From Cardiobacteriaceae bacterium (lineage in GTDB: Bacteria; Pseudomonadota; Gammaproteobacteria; Cardiobacteriales; Cardiobacteriaceae), in assembly GCA_030529365.1 (NCBI GenBank), contig JAUMXB010000011.1:1-64000 (forward strand): a stretch of 64,000 nt of DNA, written 5' to 3'. The translations under genes and the position numbers were made by a program. The notes below the pieces were generated by a model. The model was not told where the DNA came from. It saw only the letters and a program-made list of their open reading frames with translations, and made no database searches. This document shows, piece after piece, positions 49,513 through 58,905 of this stretch (position 1 is the stretch's first letter; each line of letters opens with the position of its first letter).

Positions 49513-50097
49513 TCAACGCAAGCCAATCTCCGCAAAAAAATCGCCATAAATCCTCGCCTTCTCCACCAACGGCAAGGGATAGGCGCGCGATGAGGACGGC
49601 AGACGAAACAGCCGCAATTCGCGCCCGGCAAAATCTGCCGCACTCGCCACACCCGGCTTCGGCTTCTTCACGCCCGGCGGCAACAGCGACAGCAAGGTAT
49701 CGGTTGCCAACTCGCCTGTGGTCATCACTGTTCGGCATTGCGGCATCCTGGCCAAAAGAGATGCCAAATCCACTGCTTCCACCACTTGCAAGAATTTATC
49801 CGAGGCATTGCCCTGCAAACGCTGAACGCGATAGGCCGTGTCGTAAATCGCAATACCCTTCTCGGCGAGAAACGCGCGAATCGCATCTTCATGAAAACCC
49901 TTGCCGTCAATGAAAAAATCCTTGTCGCCAAAAAATACCAACCCGAAAATCCGCCACATATCATTCTGAAAATTCGGGTAATAGAAATCCATCTTCCAGC
50001 GCACGCGCGGCGGTGGGAAGGAACCGAGCATCAGAAGTTTGGCGTTTTGCGGGGCAAACGGCGGAAGAGGGTGGGTTTCGATAGCTGAGGCGCACAT
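49513..50097 (-). CDS. Uracil-DNA glycosylase-superfamily-like protein
   Basis: 194 aa from the ATG at 50097. An in-frame ATG at 50139 adds a hydrophobic leader unlike the family. LLMLGSFPPPRVRWKMDFYYPNFQNDMWRIFG and the later YDTAYRVQRLQGNASDKFLQ resemble the DNA glycosylase (Mug/UDG-like) fold with the GSFPP loop. A role in base excision is likely by family, but the substrate is unknown. It stands alone on the minus strand. Confidence 0.75.
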   Translation of the reverse strand: MCASAIETHPLPPFAPQNAKLLMLGSFPPPRVRWKMDFYYPNFQNDMWRIFGLVFFGDKDFFIDGKGFHEDAIRAFLAEKGIAIYDTAYRVQRLQGNASDKFLQVVEAVDLASLLARMPQCRTVMTTGELATDTLLSLLPPGVKKPKPGVASAADFAGRELRLFRLPSSSRAYPLPLVEKARIYGDFFAEIGLR

Positions 50098-50293
50098 GAC
50101 AAAAAATATAAAAAACAAACGCTTAACAGCATAACACAAAGGAAGCTCGCCGTACTTATTTTAAGAAAATACCTTTTCTTGAAATAATACTGATGCCTAT
50201 TTTAAGTTTTTTACAAGTAGCAAAAACGTCCAAGCATCCCCTAGTACGCCCATAACAATGAAAATGAACTAAATAAAAATAAGATAACTATAT

Positions 50294-51382
50294 TTAATTT
50301 TTTCGATACTTACTCAGAATATCGCGAGCCTGTGTATCCAGTTCTGGAAAAAGATTTTGATGGCTAATACCAAAAGATTTCAACTCTTTCAGGATATTAT
50401 CTTTAGCCTCTCCTCTCTTAATAATCAATCTATCACTATCTACTATCGTCCGCCTCCAGCTATTTTCCACTTCTGCTTTTGTCTTTTTCTCACCATCAAA
50501 ACCAAACAAAAGAAAACACCCTTGCTGCTTGGCAATTCGTGGATTGCTTTTCTTCGCCTGAACACAAACAACACGTCTGAAATCATCAGGATTAATATCA
50601 GGAGAAAAATAAGGCTTTTCATTCCTGATATCACGGATAAGTTTTTTTATTTTATCCTGTCTATTGAAAGTTTTTATAAAGCTATCATTGTATTCACCAT
50701 CTATTGATTTTTTGACAAGTTCATCCTCTTGCAACATGACCAAATCCATATAAATATCAAAAATATTTTTGATATTTATTTGTGAAGGATTATTGTTAAG
50801 ACTCACTTTAATTTTTAATATTATATCTTCATTCACTTTAATAATTTTTCTATTTTTAAGGCAGAATTTTATAGCTTCTATCGCAGAAAAAACTTTAGAA
50901 GATTCAATAATGTCTTTCAATGAAAAACTATCATCTCTTAAACTAACAGCGGACAAAACTGAAACAAGGTCACTATCATCATATTTTATCTCTTCATTAG
51001 GAATATCTAGTACTAGCAACTCTCCATCCTTATCATTATTTTCTTGAACTGAAAAATAAAGTGCTACCAGCGCATTAGTTGTCAAATCTAACAATCGTGT
51101 TGCGTATCCATAATGTTGCATTTTGGCCAATTTCTCAAAAAGCGTATCGCTCGGATTAAATGAATCAGAGCAATTTATCAGCACATCGCGAATAATTTTA
51201 TCTTCATTTTTTATAAGATACGTAGGGTCGTTAGAGCTATTTTTCTCATCTCTTCGATAAATACTTGGCTCCAACAGGTAAGAACAATCTGAATGTCCAC
51301 GAAAAAATCTGCTACACCCTTCTCGGGGACTTTTGAGTTTTATCAAGGCTTCTGCCAATTCTGCAACACTCGTAATTTCCAT
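50294..51382 (-). CDS. FRG-domain protein, AT-rich (probable acquired gene)
   Basis: 362 aa. N-terminal SRFFRGHSDCSYLLEPSIYR is the FRG-domain signature (named after its F-R-G residues). LAKMQHYGYATRLLDLTTNALVALYF and NPRIAKQQGCFLLFG complete it. FRG proteins are uncharacterised and are often seen in defence-type or mobile regions. The gene is strongly AT-rich and rich in Lys, Asn and Ile, unlike the GC-rich neighbours, and the flank at 50140-50290 is AT-rich too. It starts 25 bp after the tex stop on the same strand, so it may be transcribed with tex. Confidence 0.85.
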   Translation of the reverse strand: MEITSVAELAEALIKLKSPREGCSRFFRGHSDCSYLLEPSIYRRDEKNSSNDPTYLIKNEDKIIRDVLINCSDSFNPSDTLFEKLAKMQHYGYATRLLDLTTNALVALYFSVQENNDKDGELLVLDIPNEEIKYDDSDLVSVLSAVSLRDDSFSLKDIIESSKVFSAIEAIKFCLKNRKIIKVNEDIILKIKVSLNNNPSQINIKNIFDIYMDLVMLQEDELVKKSIDGEYNDSFIKTFNRQDKIKKLIRDIRNEKPYFSPDINPDDFRRVVCVQAKKSNPRIAKQQGCFLLFGFDGEKKTKAEVENSWRRTIVDSDRLIIKRGEAKDNILKELKSFGISHQNLFPELDTQARDILSKYRKN

Positions 51383-51407
51383 TCAAAAAAACTCCATAAA
51401 ATTATTT

Positions 51408-53657
51408 TTATCGTTTCAATCGCGCAAACGCATCCGCCATCGCGGTATTGGCCACCGGTTTTTCCGCTTTCTCCTGGCGCGGGGCGTTGTCGCGGCGTGG
51501 CGGGCGTTTGGGGTCTTTGTTGCCATCATCATCAAGACGCATGGTGAGCGCGATGCGTTTTCTTTTTTCATCGACTTCCAGCACTTTGACCTTGACGACG
51601 TCGCCGGCTTTCACCACTTCACGCGGGTCGGCGACATAGCGGTTGGCAAGCGCGGAGATGTGCACGAGGCCGTCCTGGTGCACGCCGATATCGACAAACG
51701 CGCCGAAGTTGGCAACGTTGGAGACGACGCCTTCCAATATCATGCCGACTTGCAGATCGCTGATGTCGTTGATGCCTTCGGCAAAGGTGGCGGTCTGGAA
51801 TTCGCCGCGCGGATCGCGCCCCGGTTTTTCGAGTTCGGCGAGGATGTCCATGATGGTGGGCAGGCCGAATTGCTCGGTGATGTAGTGTTGCGGCTTGATT
51901 TGTCTGATTTTGTCGCGGTTGCCGATAAGATCGGCGGCTTTCAAGTGCAGGTCGTCGAGCATTTTCGCGACCACGGGATAGGCTTCGGGATGCACGGCGC
52001 TGGCATCGAGCGCTTCCTTGCCGCCGTTGATGCGCAAGAAGCCGGCGGCCTGCTCGTAGGTTTTTTCGCCGAGGCGCGGTACTTTCAGGAGTTTTTTGCG
52101 GCTGTCGAACGCGCCGTTTTCGTCGCGCCAGGCGACGATGTTTTGCGCGAGCGTTTGGTTTAAGCCGGAGATGCGCGCGAGCAGCGGGGCAGAAGCAGTA
52201 TTCACGTCCACGCCGACGGCATTCACGCAATCCTCGACCACGGCATCGAGCGATTTCGCCAGTTGCGACTGGTTGACGTCGTGCTGGTATTGGCCGACGC
52301 CGATGGATTTGGGATCGATTTTGACGAGTTCGGCGAGCGGATCCTGCAAGCGCCGCGCGATGGATACGGCGCCGCGTAAGGATACGTCCAGCTCGGGAAA
52401 TTCGCGTGCCGCGAGTTCGGACGCGGAATAGACGGACGCGCCCGCTTCGGAGACGACGATTTTGTGCAATCCCGGCAGGGCTTTCAGCAAATCGCCGGCG
52501 AGTTTGTCGGTTTCGCGGCTGGCGGTGCCGTTGCCGATGGCGATGAGTTTGACGCCGTGCTGTTTGATGAGCGTGGCAAGCGTTGCCAAGGCATTGTTTT
52601 CCTGATGTAAATACACGACGGCGGTATCGAGCAGTTTGCCGGTATCATCCACTACCGCGCATTTGATGCCGGTGCGATAGCCGGGGTCGAGCCCCAGTGT
52701 GGGCAAACGACCGGCAGGCGCGGCCAGCAGCAAATCCTTGAGATTGCGCGCGAATACGGTAATCGCGTCGGTATCGGCGCTTTCTTTCAGGCGGTTGAGC
52801 GCATCGAGTTCGAGGGAGAGGAAGATTTTCGCGCGCCAGGTGAGGCGCACGGTATCGCGCAGCCATTTGTGCCCGTCGCCGATGCGGAAATGATCGGCAA
52901 TGATTTTTTCGTAGGCACTTTGCTCGGTGGCGGGCGTTTCATCCGCTTGATATTTCAGGGCAATAGTGAGCACGCCTTCGTTGCGGCCGCGCAGGACGGC
53001 GAGCGCGCGATGGCTCGGCATGCTGCGGATGGCTTCGCGATGATCGAAGTAGTCCTTGAATTTTGCGCCGTCGTTTTCTTTTCCTTCAATCACTTGCGCG
53101 TGCAATTCGCCTTCCGCCCACAGCTTGTCGCGCAACGCGCCGATGAGTTCGGCATCTTCGGCGAATTGCTCCATCAGGATGGCGCGCGCGCCGTCCAGTG
53201 CCGCTTTGCTGTCGGCAATGTTGTCATTGCGATAGCCTTCGGCGATGGCTTCGACGTCCTGCGGCTGTTCGGCCAAGAGCATATCAGCCAGCGGCTGCAA
53301 ACCGTGCTCGCGCGCGATTTGCGCCTTGGTGCGGCGCTTGGGCTTGTAGGGCAGATAGAGGTCTTCGAGCGCGGTTTTGTTGTCGGCTGCGTCGATGGCG
53401 CTTTGCAGTTCCGGCGTGAGCTTGCCCTGTTCCTCGATGCTTTTCAGCACGGTTTGCTTGCGCTCTTCCAGTTCGCGCAGGTATTGCAGGCGCTCGGCAA
53501 GAGTGCGCAACTGCGTGTCATCCAAGCCGCCGGTCGCTTCCTTGCGGTAACGGGCAATGAAGGGCACGGTGGCGCCGTCGTCCAACAGGGCAACGGCAGC
53601 CGTGATTTGCGTGGCTTGGGCGGAGAGTTCCTGCGCGATTTTGGCGATGATGTTCAT
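51408..53657 (-). CDS. tex: Transcription accessory protein Tex (S1 RNA-binding)
   Basis: 749 aa (E. coli YhgF about 773). The N-terminal Tex domain ([40 protein letters not shown]) is followed by a YqgF/RNase-H-like region ([21 protein letters not shown]), helix-hairpin-helix ([20 protein letters not shown]) and the C-terminal S1 domain ([32 protein letters not shown]). A nucleic-acid-binding factor affecting transcription. Confidence 0.96.
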   Translation of the reverse strand: MNIIAKIAQELSAQATQITAAVALLDDGATVPFIARYRKEATGGLDDTQLRTLAERLQYLRELEERKQTVLKSIEEQGKLTPELQSAIDAADNKTALEDLYLPYKPKRRTKAQIAREHGLQPLADMLLAEQPQDVEAIAEGYRNDNIADSKAALDGARAILMEQFAEDAELIGALRDKLWAEGELHAQVIEGKENDGAKFKDYFDHREAIRSMPSHRALAVLRGRNEGVLTIALKYQADETPATEQSAYEKIIADHFRIGDGHKWLRDTVRLTWRAKIFLSLELDALNRLKESADTDAITVFARNLKDLLLAAPAGRLPTLGLDPGYRTGIKCAVVDDTGKLLDTAVVYLHQENNALATLATLIKQHGVKLIAIGNGTASRETDKLAGDLLKALPGLHKIVVSEAGASVYSASELAAREFPELDVSLRGAVSIARRLQDPLAELVKIDPKSIGVGQYQHDVNQSQLAKSLDAVVEDCVNAVGVDVNTASAPLLARISGLNQTLAQNIVAWRDENGAFDSRKKLLKVPRLGEKTYEQAAGFLRINGGKEALDASAVHPEAYPVVAKMLDDLHLKAADLIGNRDKIRQIKPQHYITEQFGLPTIMDILAELEKPGRDPRGEFQTATFAEGINDISDLQVGMILEGVVSNVANFGAFVDIGVHQDGLVHISALANRYVADPREVVKAGDVVKVKVLEVDEKRKRIALTMRLDDDGNKDPKRPPRRDNAPRQEKAEKPVANTAMADAFARLKR

Positions 53658-53714
53658 GGGCGTCCGGGCAAAAGAAAAGCGCGCATCTTAGCATTTTGCC
53701 CGATTTTGATAAAT

Positions 53715-53798
53715 GGGAAATTTTCTCACCATTAAGCGCTTATCATGAGAAATTTTCTCACGATAAGCGCTTAACTATGGTAAAAAATAACTATTATT
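53715..53798. repeat. AAGCGCTT palindromic element, copy 14
   Basis: Left module GGAAATTTTCTCAC, octamer, CATGAGAAATTTTCTCAC, octamer, right arm TATGGTAAAAAATAACTATT. It sits upstream of tex. Confidence 0.9.
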
Positions 53799-53933
53799 TA
53801 TGATTTTTTGAATTTATTTAATCCTGCATGGCGGCGCAGGCAAGTCGAAGAACGAATAAATGCACAAAGAAACGCGAAGGCTGCCGGAAATTTCGCTGCA
53901 AGCCTGGCATGAGTCAAAGCACTTTCAGATACC

Positions 53934-54012
53934 GTTATTTTTTCTCATCCAAAAGCGCTTCTTATGAGAAAATTTCTCACGACAAGCGCTTAATAGCGAT
54001 AAAAAACATTTA
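53934..54012. repeat. AAGCGCTT palindromic element, copy 15
   Basis: GTTATTTTTTCTCA, octamer, TATGAGAAAATTTCTCAC, octamer, AGCGATAAAAAACATTTA. It lies only 135 bp from copy 14. The bases between the two show no gene or other motif. Confidence 0.9.
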
Positions 54013-54034
54013 TCTTGAAGCAATTTATGGAAAC

Positions 54035-55786
54035 CTATATTCCGTCTTCCGCCTCGCCGCGCTTGCGGTCGAGCTTGAGGCCAACGGCGGCAATCGTGCC
54101 CTTGTCATCCATCTCGCGCACGACCAAATCCCAGTCGCCGCCCACGTCCAGCACATCGCCAACCACTGTTTCGCCAAGGCGCTCGGCAAAGAGCTCGGCA
54201 ATGGTTTTCTTGCGGTCTTCCGCGGCAATCGGCGCTTCGTCGAGCAGCGCCAGATCGCCGATCAGCACTTGCGGCGATACCACCCATTCGCCGAAGAATT
54301 CCGTGCGTTCGCGGCGGGTAACGTAAGTGTCGTTGAAAATGCGCGCCAAGGTTTGGCCGTGATCGCCGCGCACGGTGTACCACACATGGTCGCCGCCGCG
54401 CAGGCTCATCTGCGGCGTATCGGTTTCCAGCTTGCCGCCGCGCACCAGCGCAAAAAAGCGCACTTCCTCCTCGCAGACGCGCTTGGCGATCTCGTCGGGA
54501 TGGCGGGTAATGGCAAACGATCCCTTGCGCACCACAAATTCAAAAATATGAATGCTGGCCTTGTTGCCCACCCAGATTTCGTGGTCATCGGTGGGTTCGC
54601 CGGCAGTCGGCACACACACATTGAACACCCGCGCGGTATAGGGGAGCGTCGTGCCCTGGATGAGAAGCGACAATATCACGATGCCGAACGTCAGATTGAA
54701 CAGCAAATCCGCATCATGCACGTTCTGCATCACCGGCATGATGGCGAGCGTGACCGGCACCGCGCCGCGCAGGCCCACCCAGGAAATGAAAAACACCTCG
54801 CGCCACTGGAAACGGAACGGCCACAAACCGCTCGCAACGGCCACCGGTCGCGCCACCAGAAACAAAAATGCCGCCAGCGCCAGGGCATACGGCCAGAGAT
54901 GCAGCACGCGGCTCGGCGTCACCAACAGCCCCAGTACCACGAACAACGTCGCCTGCGACAGCCACGCCATGCCGTCCATCACGCGCAGCACATGCTCGGT
55001 CGCGCGCGTTCTGCGGTTGCCGATCATCACGCCGGCAATGTAAATCGCGAGAAAACCGCTGCCGCCAATCGTATTGGCAAGCGCAAAGCCCATCATCCCG
55101 CCGGAAGCAATGAGAATGGCGTACATCCCTTCCGCCAAACGGATTTTCGGCAAAATCAGCGCCAGAATGCGCCCGAACAGCAAACCGGCCACCAACCCTA
55201 TCCCCAGCTGCTTGCACAACAGCCAGACAAATCCGGCTGCCGACATATCATCCGGCGCAAGATTCAGGCTGATAAACCCCGTCACCAGCAAAATGGCCAT
55301 CGGATCGTTCGCGCCCGATTCAATCTCCAGCGTGGCCTGCACCCGTTCATTCAGGCGGATGCCGCCATTACGCAGCAGGGAAAATACCGCGCCCGCATCC
55401 GTCGAGCCGACAATCGCCGCCATCAGGAAACCGAGCCGCCAGTCCACATCCAAAAGCCAGGTGGCAAAGCCGCCGAGCAGCGCAACCGTCACCAGCACGC
55501 CCCAGGTCGCAAGAATCGCCGATGGCCGCAAGGCAATACGGAAACTTTTCACCGCCGTGCGCAAACCGCCATCGAGCAGAATAATCGCCAGCGCCCCCTG
55601 GCCGATGAAATTGGCGAGAAAATAGCCTTCGAACTGGATCCCGAGAATCCCTTCCTCGCCGGCCAGCATCCCCACCCCGAGAAAAACCAGCAACAAAGGC
55701 ATACCAATACGGGCGGAAAGCGTGGAGCCGATAATGCTGACAAACAGCAGCAGCGCAATAACGAAATAGAGAACGTTCAGATCCAC
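54035..55786 (-). CDS. nhaP2: K+/H+ or Na+/H+ antiporter, CPA1 NhaP2/CvrA type
   Basis: 583 aa. About 12 membrane helices with the CPA1 motifs LLLDGGLRT-like ([16 protein letters not shown]), [15 protein letters not shown] and [10 protein letters not shown]. The cytoplasmic C-terminus has a TrkA-C-like part ([23 protein letters not shown]) and a CorC/HlyC-like part. The family exchanges K+ or Na+ for H+ in cell-volume and pH control. It is divergent from bioB across a perfect inverted repeat. Confidence 0.9.
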   Translation of the reverse strand: MDLNVLYFVIALLLFVSIIGSTLSARIGMPLLLVFLGVGMLAGEEGILGIQFEGYFLANFIGQGALAIILLDGGLRTAVKSFRIALRPSAILATWGVLVTVALLGGFATWLLDVDWRLGFLMAAIVGSTDAGAVFSLLRNGGIRLNERVQATLEIESGANDPMAILLVTGFISLNLAPDDMSAAGFVWLLCKQLGIGLVAGLLFGRILALILPKIRLAEGMYAILIASGGMMGFALANTIGGSGFLAIYIAGVMIGNRRTRATEHVLRVMDGMAWLSQATLFVVLGLLVTPSRVLHLWPYALALAAFLFLVARPVAVASGLWPFRFQWREVFFISWVGLRGAVPVTLAIMPVMQNVHDADLLFNLTFGIVILSLLIQGTTLPYTARVFNVCVPTAGEPTDDHEIWVGNKASIHIFEFVVRKGSFAITRHPDEIAKRVCEEEVRFFALVRGGKLETDTPQMSLRGGDHVWYTVRGDHGQTLARIFNDTYVTRRERTEFFGEWVVSPQVLIGDLALLDEAPIAAEDRKKTIAELFAERLGETVVGDVLDVGGDWDLVVREMDDKGTIAAVGLKLDRKRGEAEDGI

Positions 55787-55831
55787 TTACGGCGGCTCCA
55801 CAAGGCAAGGAAAACGGGAAAGCGCGAATAT

Positions 55832-55860
55832 TATCATATAAAATCGTCAGTTATATGATA
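55832..55860. promoter_or_regulatory. Perfect inverted repeat between nhaP2 and bioB (operator candidate)
   Basis: TATCATATAA (55832-55841), 9-bp spacer, TTATATGATA (55851-55860): two perfect 10-bp arms. It lies 46 bp upstream of nhaP2 and 84 bp upstream of bioB. It does not match the BirA or BioR operators I remember, so the regulator is unknown. Confidence 0.6.
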
Positions 55861-55944
55861 TTCCGGCGGAAAATCGCTAAGAACGAATCGCCACTAACAT
55901 TTTTTTTGCAAAGCCGTTATCCTTGCCGTTTTTTGGACACCCCC

Positions 55945-56958
55945 ATGACCCCACGCTGGACACTGGAACAAGCCCAAACCCTCTATGCACTGCCCTTCAT
56001 GGACCTCGTCTTCCGCGCGCAAACCGTGCACCGCGAGCACCACGACCCCAACGCCGTGCAAATCTCCACCCTGCTTTCCATCAAAACCGGCGCCTGCCCC
56101 GAAGACTGCAAATATTGCCCGCAAAGCGCGCGTTACCGCACCGGCGTCGAACGCGAAACCCTCATGAAACTCAACGACATCCTGCAAAGCGCGCAAGCCG
56201 CCAAAGCCCAGGGCGCTACCCGCTTCTGCATGGGCGCCGCCTGGCGCGATCCGCAGGAAAAAGACATCCCCTATCTGCAAGAAATCATCCGCGAAGTCAA
56301 AGCCCTCGGCATGGAAACCTGCATGACCCTCGGCATGCTCGACGCCCCCAAAGCACAAGCGCTTGCCGATGCCGGCCTTGACTACTACAACCACAACCTC
56401 GACACCAGCCGCGACTACTACGACAAAATCATCACCACCCGCCGCTACGACGACCGCCTGCAAACCCTGGAAAACGTACGCAACGCCGGCATGAAAATCT
56501 GCTCCGGCGGCATCCTCGGCATGGGCGAAGGCGAGCACGACCGCCTTGCCATGCTCGTCGAACTCGCCAACCTGCGCGAGCCGCCGGAAAGCGTGCCCAT
56601 CAACCAGCTCGTGCGCGTCAAGGGCACACCGCTCGCCCACGCCGACGACCTCGATCCCTTCGACTTCATCCGCATCATCGCCATTGCCCGCATCATGATG
56701 CCGAAAAGCGCCGTGCGCCTGTCCGCCGGCCGCGAAAGCATGAACGAACAAATGCAGGCGCTCTGCTTCATGGCTGGCGCCAACTCCATCTTCTACGGCT
56801 GCAAACTCCTCACCACCCCCAACCCGGAAGAAGACCGCGACCGCGCCCTCTTTGCCAAACTCGGCCTGCACGGCGCACCGGCTCCCGAACCCGTCGCGGC
56901 CATGCCCAAAAGCAAACCGGGCATGTACTATCCCGTCACGGAAACTGCCAACTTATAG
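55945..56958 (+). CDS. bioB: Biotin synthase
   Basis: 337 aa from the ATG at 55945. Radical-SAM enzyme inserting sulfur into dethiobiotin. The Fe-S cluster motif CPEDCKYC, the 2Fe-2S region ([22 protein letters not shown]) and YYNHNLDTS are clear. The TAG stop (56956-56958) lies within the first bases of palindromic copy 16. No other bio gene is in the window. Confidence 0.97.
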   Translation: MTPRWTLEQAQTLYALPFMDLVFRAQTVHREHHDPNAVQISTLLSIKTGACPEDCKYCPQSARYRTGVERETLMKLNDILQSAQAAKAQGATRFCMGAAWRDPQEKDIPYLQEIIREVKALGMETCMTLGMLDAPKAQALADAGLDYYNHNLDTSRDYYDKIITTRRYDDRLQTLENVRNAGMKICSGGILGMGEGEHDRLAMLVELANLREPPESVPINQLVRVKGTPLAHADDLDPFDFIRIIAIARIMMPKSAVRLSAGRESMNEQMQALCFMAGANSIFYGCKLLTTPNPEEDRDRALFAKLGLHGAPAPEPVAAMPKSKPGMYYPVTETANL

Positions 56959-57036
56959 TAACTTTTTACTACCCATAAGCGCTTATCATGAGAAATATTC
57001 TCACGTTAAGCGCTTATAAATGAGAAAATTTCTCAC
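56953..57036. repeat. AAGCGCTT palindromic element, copy 16
   Basis: TATAGTAACTTTTTACTA, octamer, CATGAGAAATATTCTCAC, octamer. The right module is GAGAAAATTTCTCAC. The left arm ATAGT supplies the bioB stop codon. Confidence 0.92.
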
Positions 57037-57069
57037 GCTTATCCTATAGCCATACAACCCGCCATCATC

Positions 57070-57128
57070 GTAGGTCGGGCACTTTGTGCCCGACATTTTT
57101 TGATGTCGGCCATAAATGGCCGACCTAC
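57070..57128. repeat. GTAGGTCGG...CCGACCTAC nested palindrome
   Basis: Outer arms GTAGGTCGG / CCGACCTAC with two inner hairpins (TCGGGCACTTTGTGCCCGA and TCGGCCATAAATGGCCGA). A single relative (GTAGGTCGGCCATTTATGG) follows at 57761-57785. Confidence 0.8.
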
Positions 57129-57139
57129 AAACGCACATC

Positions 57140-57325
57140 GTAGGTTGGCGGTGAGCGCAGCGAACTCCAACATCAAACGGCCACCCCGTGTTGGGGTTCA
57201 CTGTGTTCACCCCAACCTACAAACACGGCTAAAACAATCGTAGGTACGGTTAGGCGAGGCCGTAACCATACGAAAATAACCATCATATACGGTTACGCCC
57301 TGCGGGCTAACCGTACCTACCATCG
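57140..57325. repeat. GTAGGTTGG palindrome block, direct repeat unit 1
   Basis: About 186 bp nearly identical to 57532-57717. It contains GTAGGTTGG / CCAACCTAC and GTAGGTACGGTTAG / CTAACCGTACCTAC inverted pairs. Confidence 0.8.
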
Positions 57326-57363
57326 CTTCGCGACGGACGTTGCCCGCAACGTCCCTACGGGCA

Positions 57364-57400
57364 CCACAAAAAACGCCGGGCATCCGGCGTTTTTTTGTGG
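57364..57400. terminator. Strong bidirectional hairpin with A/T runs
   Basis: CCACAAAAAACGCCGG GCAT CCGGCGTTTTTTTGTGG. Terminator-shaped, but no nearby gene ends here. It may belong to bioB read-through or be a repeat unit. Confidence 0.6.
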
Positions 57401-57409
57401 GCGGATTGC

Positions 57410-57495
57410 TAGGGTGTGTGGCGGCAACGCCGACACGCACGCGGTTTGCGATGGCGAATCATCCACGTGCGTGCCGCTTCGCGGCACACACCCTA
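57410..57495. repeat. TAGGGTGTGTG...CACACACCCTA inverted repeat
   Basis: Eleven-base arms around an interior with CACGCACG/CGTGCGTG. It is another member of the palindrome cluster. Confidence 0.65.
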
Positions 57496-57531
57496 CTCAT
57501 GGAACCCACCGTTTATCCACAAGGGCAAGGT

Positions 57532-57717
57532 GTAGGTTGGCAGTGGGCGCAGCGAACCCCAACATCAAACGACCACCCCGTGTTGGGGTTCACTGCGTTC
57601 ACCCCAACCTACAAACACGGCAAAAACAATCGTAGGTACGGTTAGGCGAAGCCGTAACCGTACGAAAAAACCATCCTGTACGGGTTGCGCCCTGTGGGCT
57701 AACCGTACCTACCATCG
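57532..57717. repeat. GTAGGTTGG palindrome block, direct repeat unit 2
   Basis: Second copy of 57140-57325, with only scattered differences (for example GCGAGG to GCGAAG). It is about 390 bp away, with the hairpins at 57364 and 57410 between. Confidence 0.8.
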
Positions 57718-57873
57718 CTGCACAACAGTGGGTTGACCACCCACTCTACGACCCGCGCCTGTAGGTCGGCCATTTATGGCCGACATTGGCATCACAACCA
57801 ATTGACTTCATTGCCAAACATAGGCAGGTTCAATTGCAAGACCACGCAGCCCGACGCGATGCCAATCATCAAA

Positions 57874-57905
57874 CAAAAAAGCCGAGATCATCCCTCGGCT
57901 TTTCT
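57874..57905 (-). terminator. Intrinsic terminator of rppH overlapping its stop
   Basis: On the minus strand AAAAGCCGAG GGATGAT CTCGGCTTTTTT. The stop codon TGA (57888-57890) lies in the loop, so the hairpin is partly coding. Confidence 0.8.
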
Positions 57906-58532
57906 TGGCTGGCCTTCCTGCCCCGATGTGCGGGCAAAAGAAGGCGCTTTGCGGCGGTGTTTGTGTCGCGTGCGTTGCGCATTACCGCCCTGCTCCTGCT
58001 GCCCCGGCGCCGATTTTTGCACCAGCCCCGGCGGCGCAAGGGCAGCCAGTTCTTCAAGCGCCTGCCGGTACACCCGGCGCTTGAAATGCACCACTTCCTT
58101 TGAAGGGCGCCAGAAATCTATCCAGCACCAGTCATCGAATTCCGGCGTGCCGCTTGCGTGCAGGTTCACGTCCGCATCGCTGCCCGTCAATTTCACCAGA
58201 AACCATTTCTGCTTTTGCCCGATACATTGCAGCACGCCGCTCTTGCGCCGCCTGCGATAACGCACGGGCAAACGATAGCGCAACCACTGCTCGGTTTCGC
58301 CAATGATTTCCACCTGTTCGCGCAACAAACCCGTTTCCTCAAAAAGCTCGCGCAACATCGCCTGCTCACTGGATTCCCCGGCGCTCAAGCCGCCCTGGGG
58401 AAATTGCCAGGAATCCTGGCCGGCGCGCTTGCCCCAGAAAACCTGACCCAACTCATTGATAATGATGATGCCGACGTTATAACGATAGCCCTGCGCGTCA
58501 AAAACGTTTTGGTCATAATGATTGTTATCCAT
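57888..58532 (-). CDS. rppH: RNA pyrophosphohydrolase RppH
   Basis: 214 aa (E. coli 176). Nudix enzyme that removes pyrophosphate from 5'-triphosphate RNA and starts mRNA decay. N-terminal GYRYNVGIIIINELGQVFWGKRAGQDSWQFPQGG and the Nudix box GGLSAGESSEQAMLRELFEETGL. After residue ~165 the C-terminus is an extended basic tail (RTRHKHRRKAPSFARTSG), which could bind RNA (inference). Confidence 0.94.
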   Translation of the reverse strand: MDNNHYDQNVFDAQGYRYNVGIIIINELGQVFWGKRAGQDSWQFPQGGLSAGESSEQAMLRELFEETGLLREQVEIIGETEQWLRYRLPVRYRRRRKSGVLQCIGQKQKWFLVKLTGSDADVNLHASGTPEFDDWCWIDFWRPSKEVVHFKRRVYRQALEELAALAPPGLVQKSAPGQQEQGGNAQRTRHKHRRKAPSFARTSGQEGQPRKAEG

Positions 58533-58674
58533 GCGAGATATTGTTCCATATCACCTGCGCCAGCACAATCAATCGCGCGCTTTCCCGTGTAAAAAAACTT
58601 GAGTTTGCTCCTGGGCAAACGTACACTTCTCACGAATGAGAAATCGTATCGTTTGATTTACCTTATCCATAACC

Positions 58675-58887
58675 ATGTATATCTGCATTTGCCACGGCAT
58701 TTCCGATCACACCATCCGCAAGGCGCTTGACAGCGGTGCAAGACATTATCGTGATATTGCGGACAATTTCGGCACCGGAAGCTGCTGTGGCCTGTGCGTG
58801 CCGGATGTCAAGAACCTCATTCGCGAACACGGCCAACAAAAAACCGGCTCTTGCGAACCGGTTTTCTTTCAGCCCCAGCCCGCCTGA
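58675..58887 (+). CDS. bfd: Bacterioferritin-associated ferredoxin
   Basis: 70 aa. 2Fe-2S protein that reduces bacterioferritin heme and frees stored iron. The four Cys ligands are Cys4, Cys6, Cys38 and Cys41 (MYICICHG and GTGSCCGLC). It is convergent with two bfr genes. The C-terminal tail is coded across the bfr terminator hairpin at 58837-58867. Confidence 0.93.
   Translation: MYICICHGISDHTIRKALDSGARHYRDIADNFGTGSCCGLCVPDVKNLIREHGQQKTGSCEPVFFQPQPA
58837..58867 (-). terminator. Intrinsic terminator of the bfr genes, inside the bfd 3' end
   Basis: On the minus strand CCGGTTCGCAAGAGCCGG followed by TTTTTTG. The hairpin lies within bfd codons ~55-64, so convergent genes share this DNA. Confidence 0.75.
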
Positions 58888-58905
58888 AGCGAGCCTGAAA
58901 GCTTA

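Noticed and set aside
50097-50135. Possible further AAGCGCTT element (ACAAACGCTTAACA)
   Set aside because: The octamer is broken (AAACGCTT) and no arm or 31-bp partner is visible.
53828-55858. 676-codon plus-strand frame opposite the nhaP2-type gene
   Set aside because: Antisense to a real membrane protein and rich in His/Gln/Arg, typical of shadow frames.
57340-57645. Short frames in the palindrome cluster
   Set aside because: They are made from the repeat units themselves and show no ribosome site or family.
58511-58532. Fur-box-like string GATAACAATCATTATGA at the rppH start
   Set aside because: It is the coding sequence of the first rppH codons and lacks the full 19-bp symmetry. The bfr/bfd promoters show no matching box.
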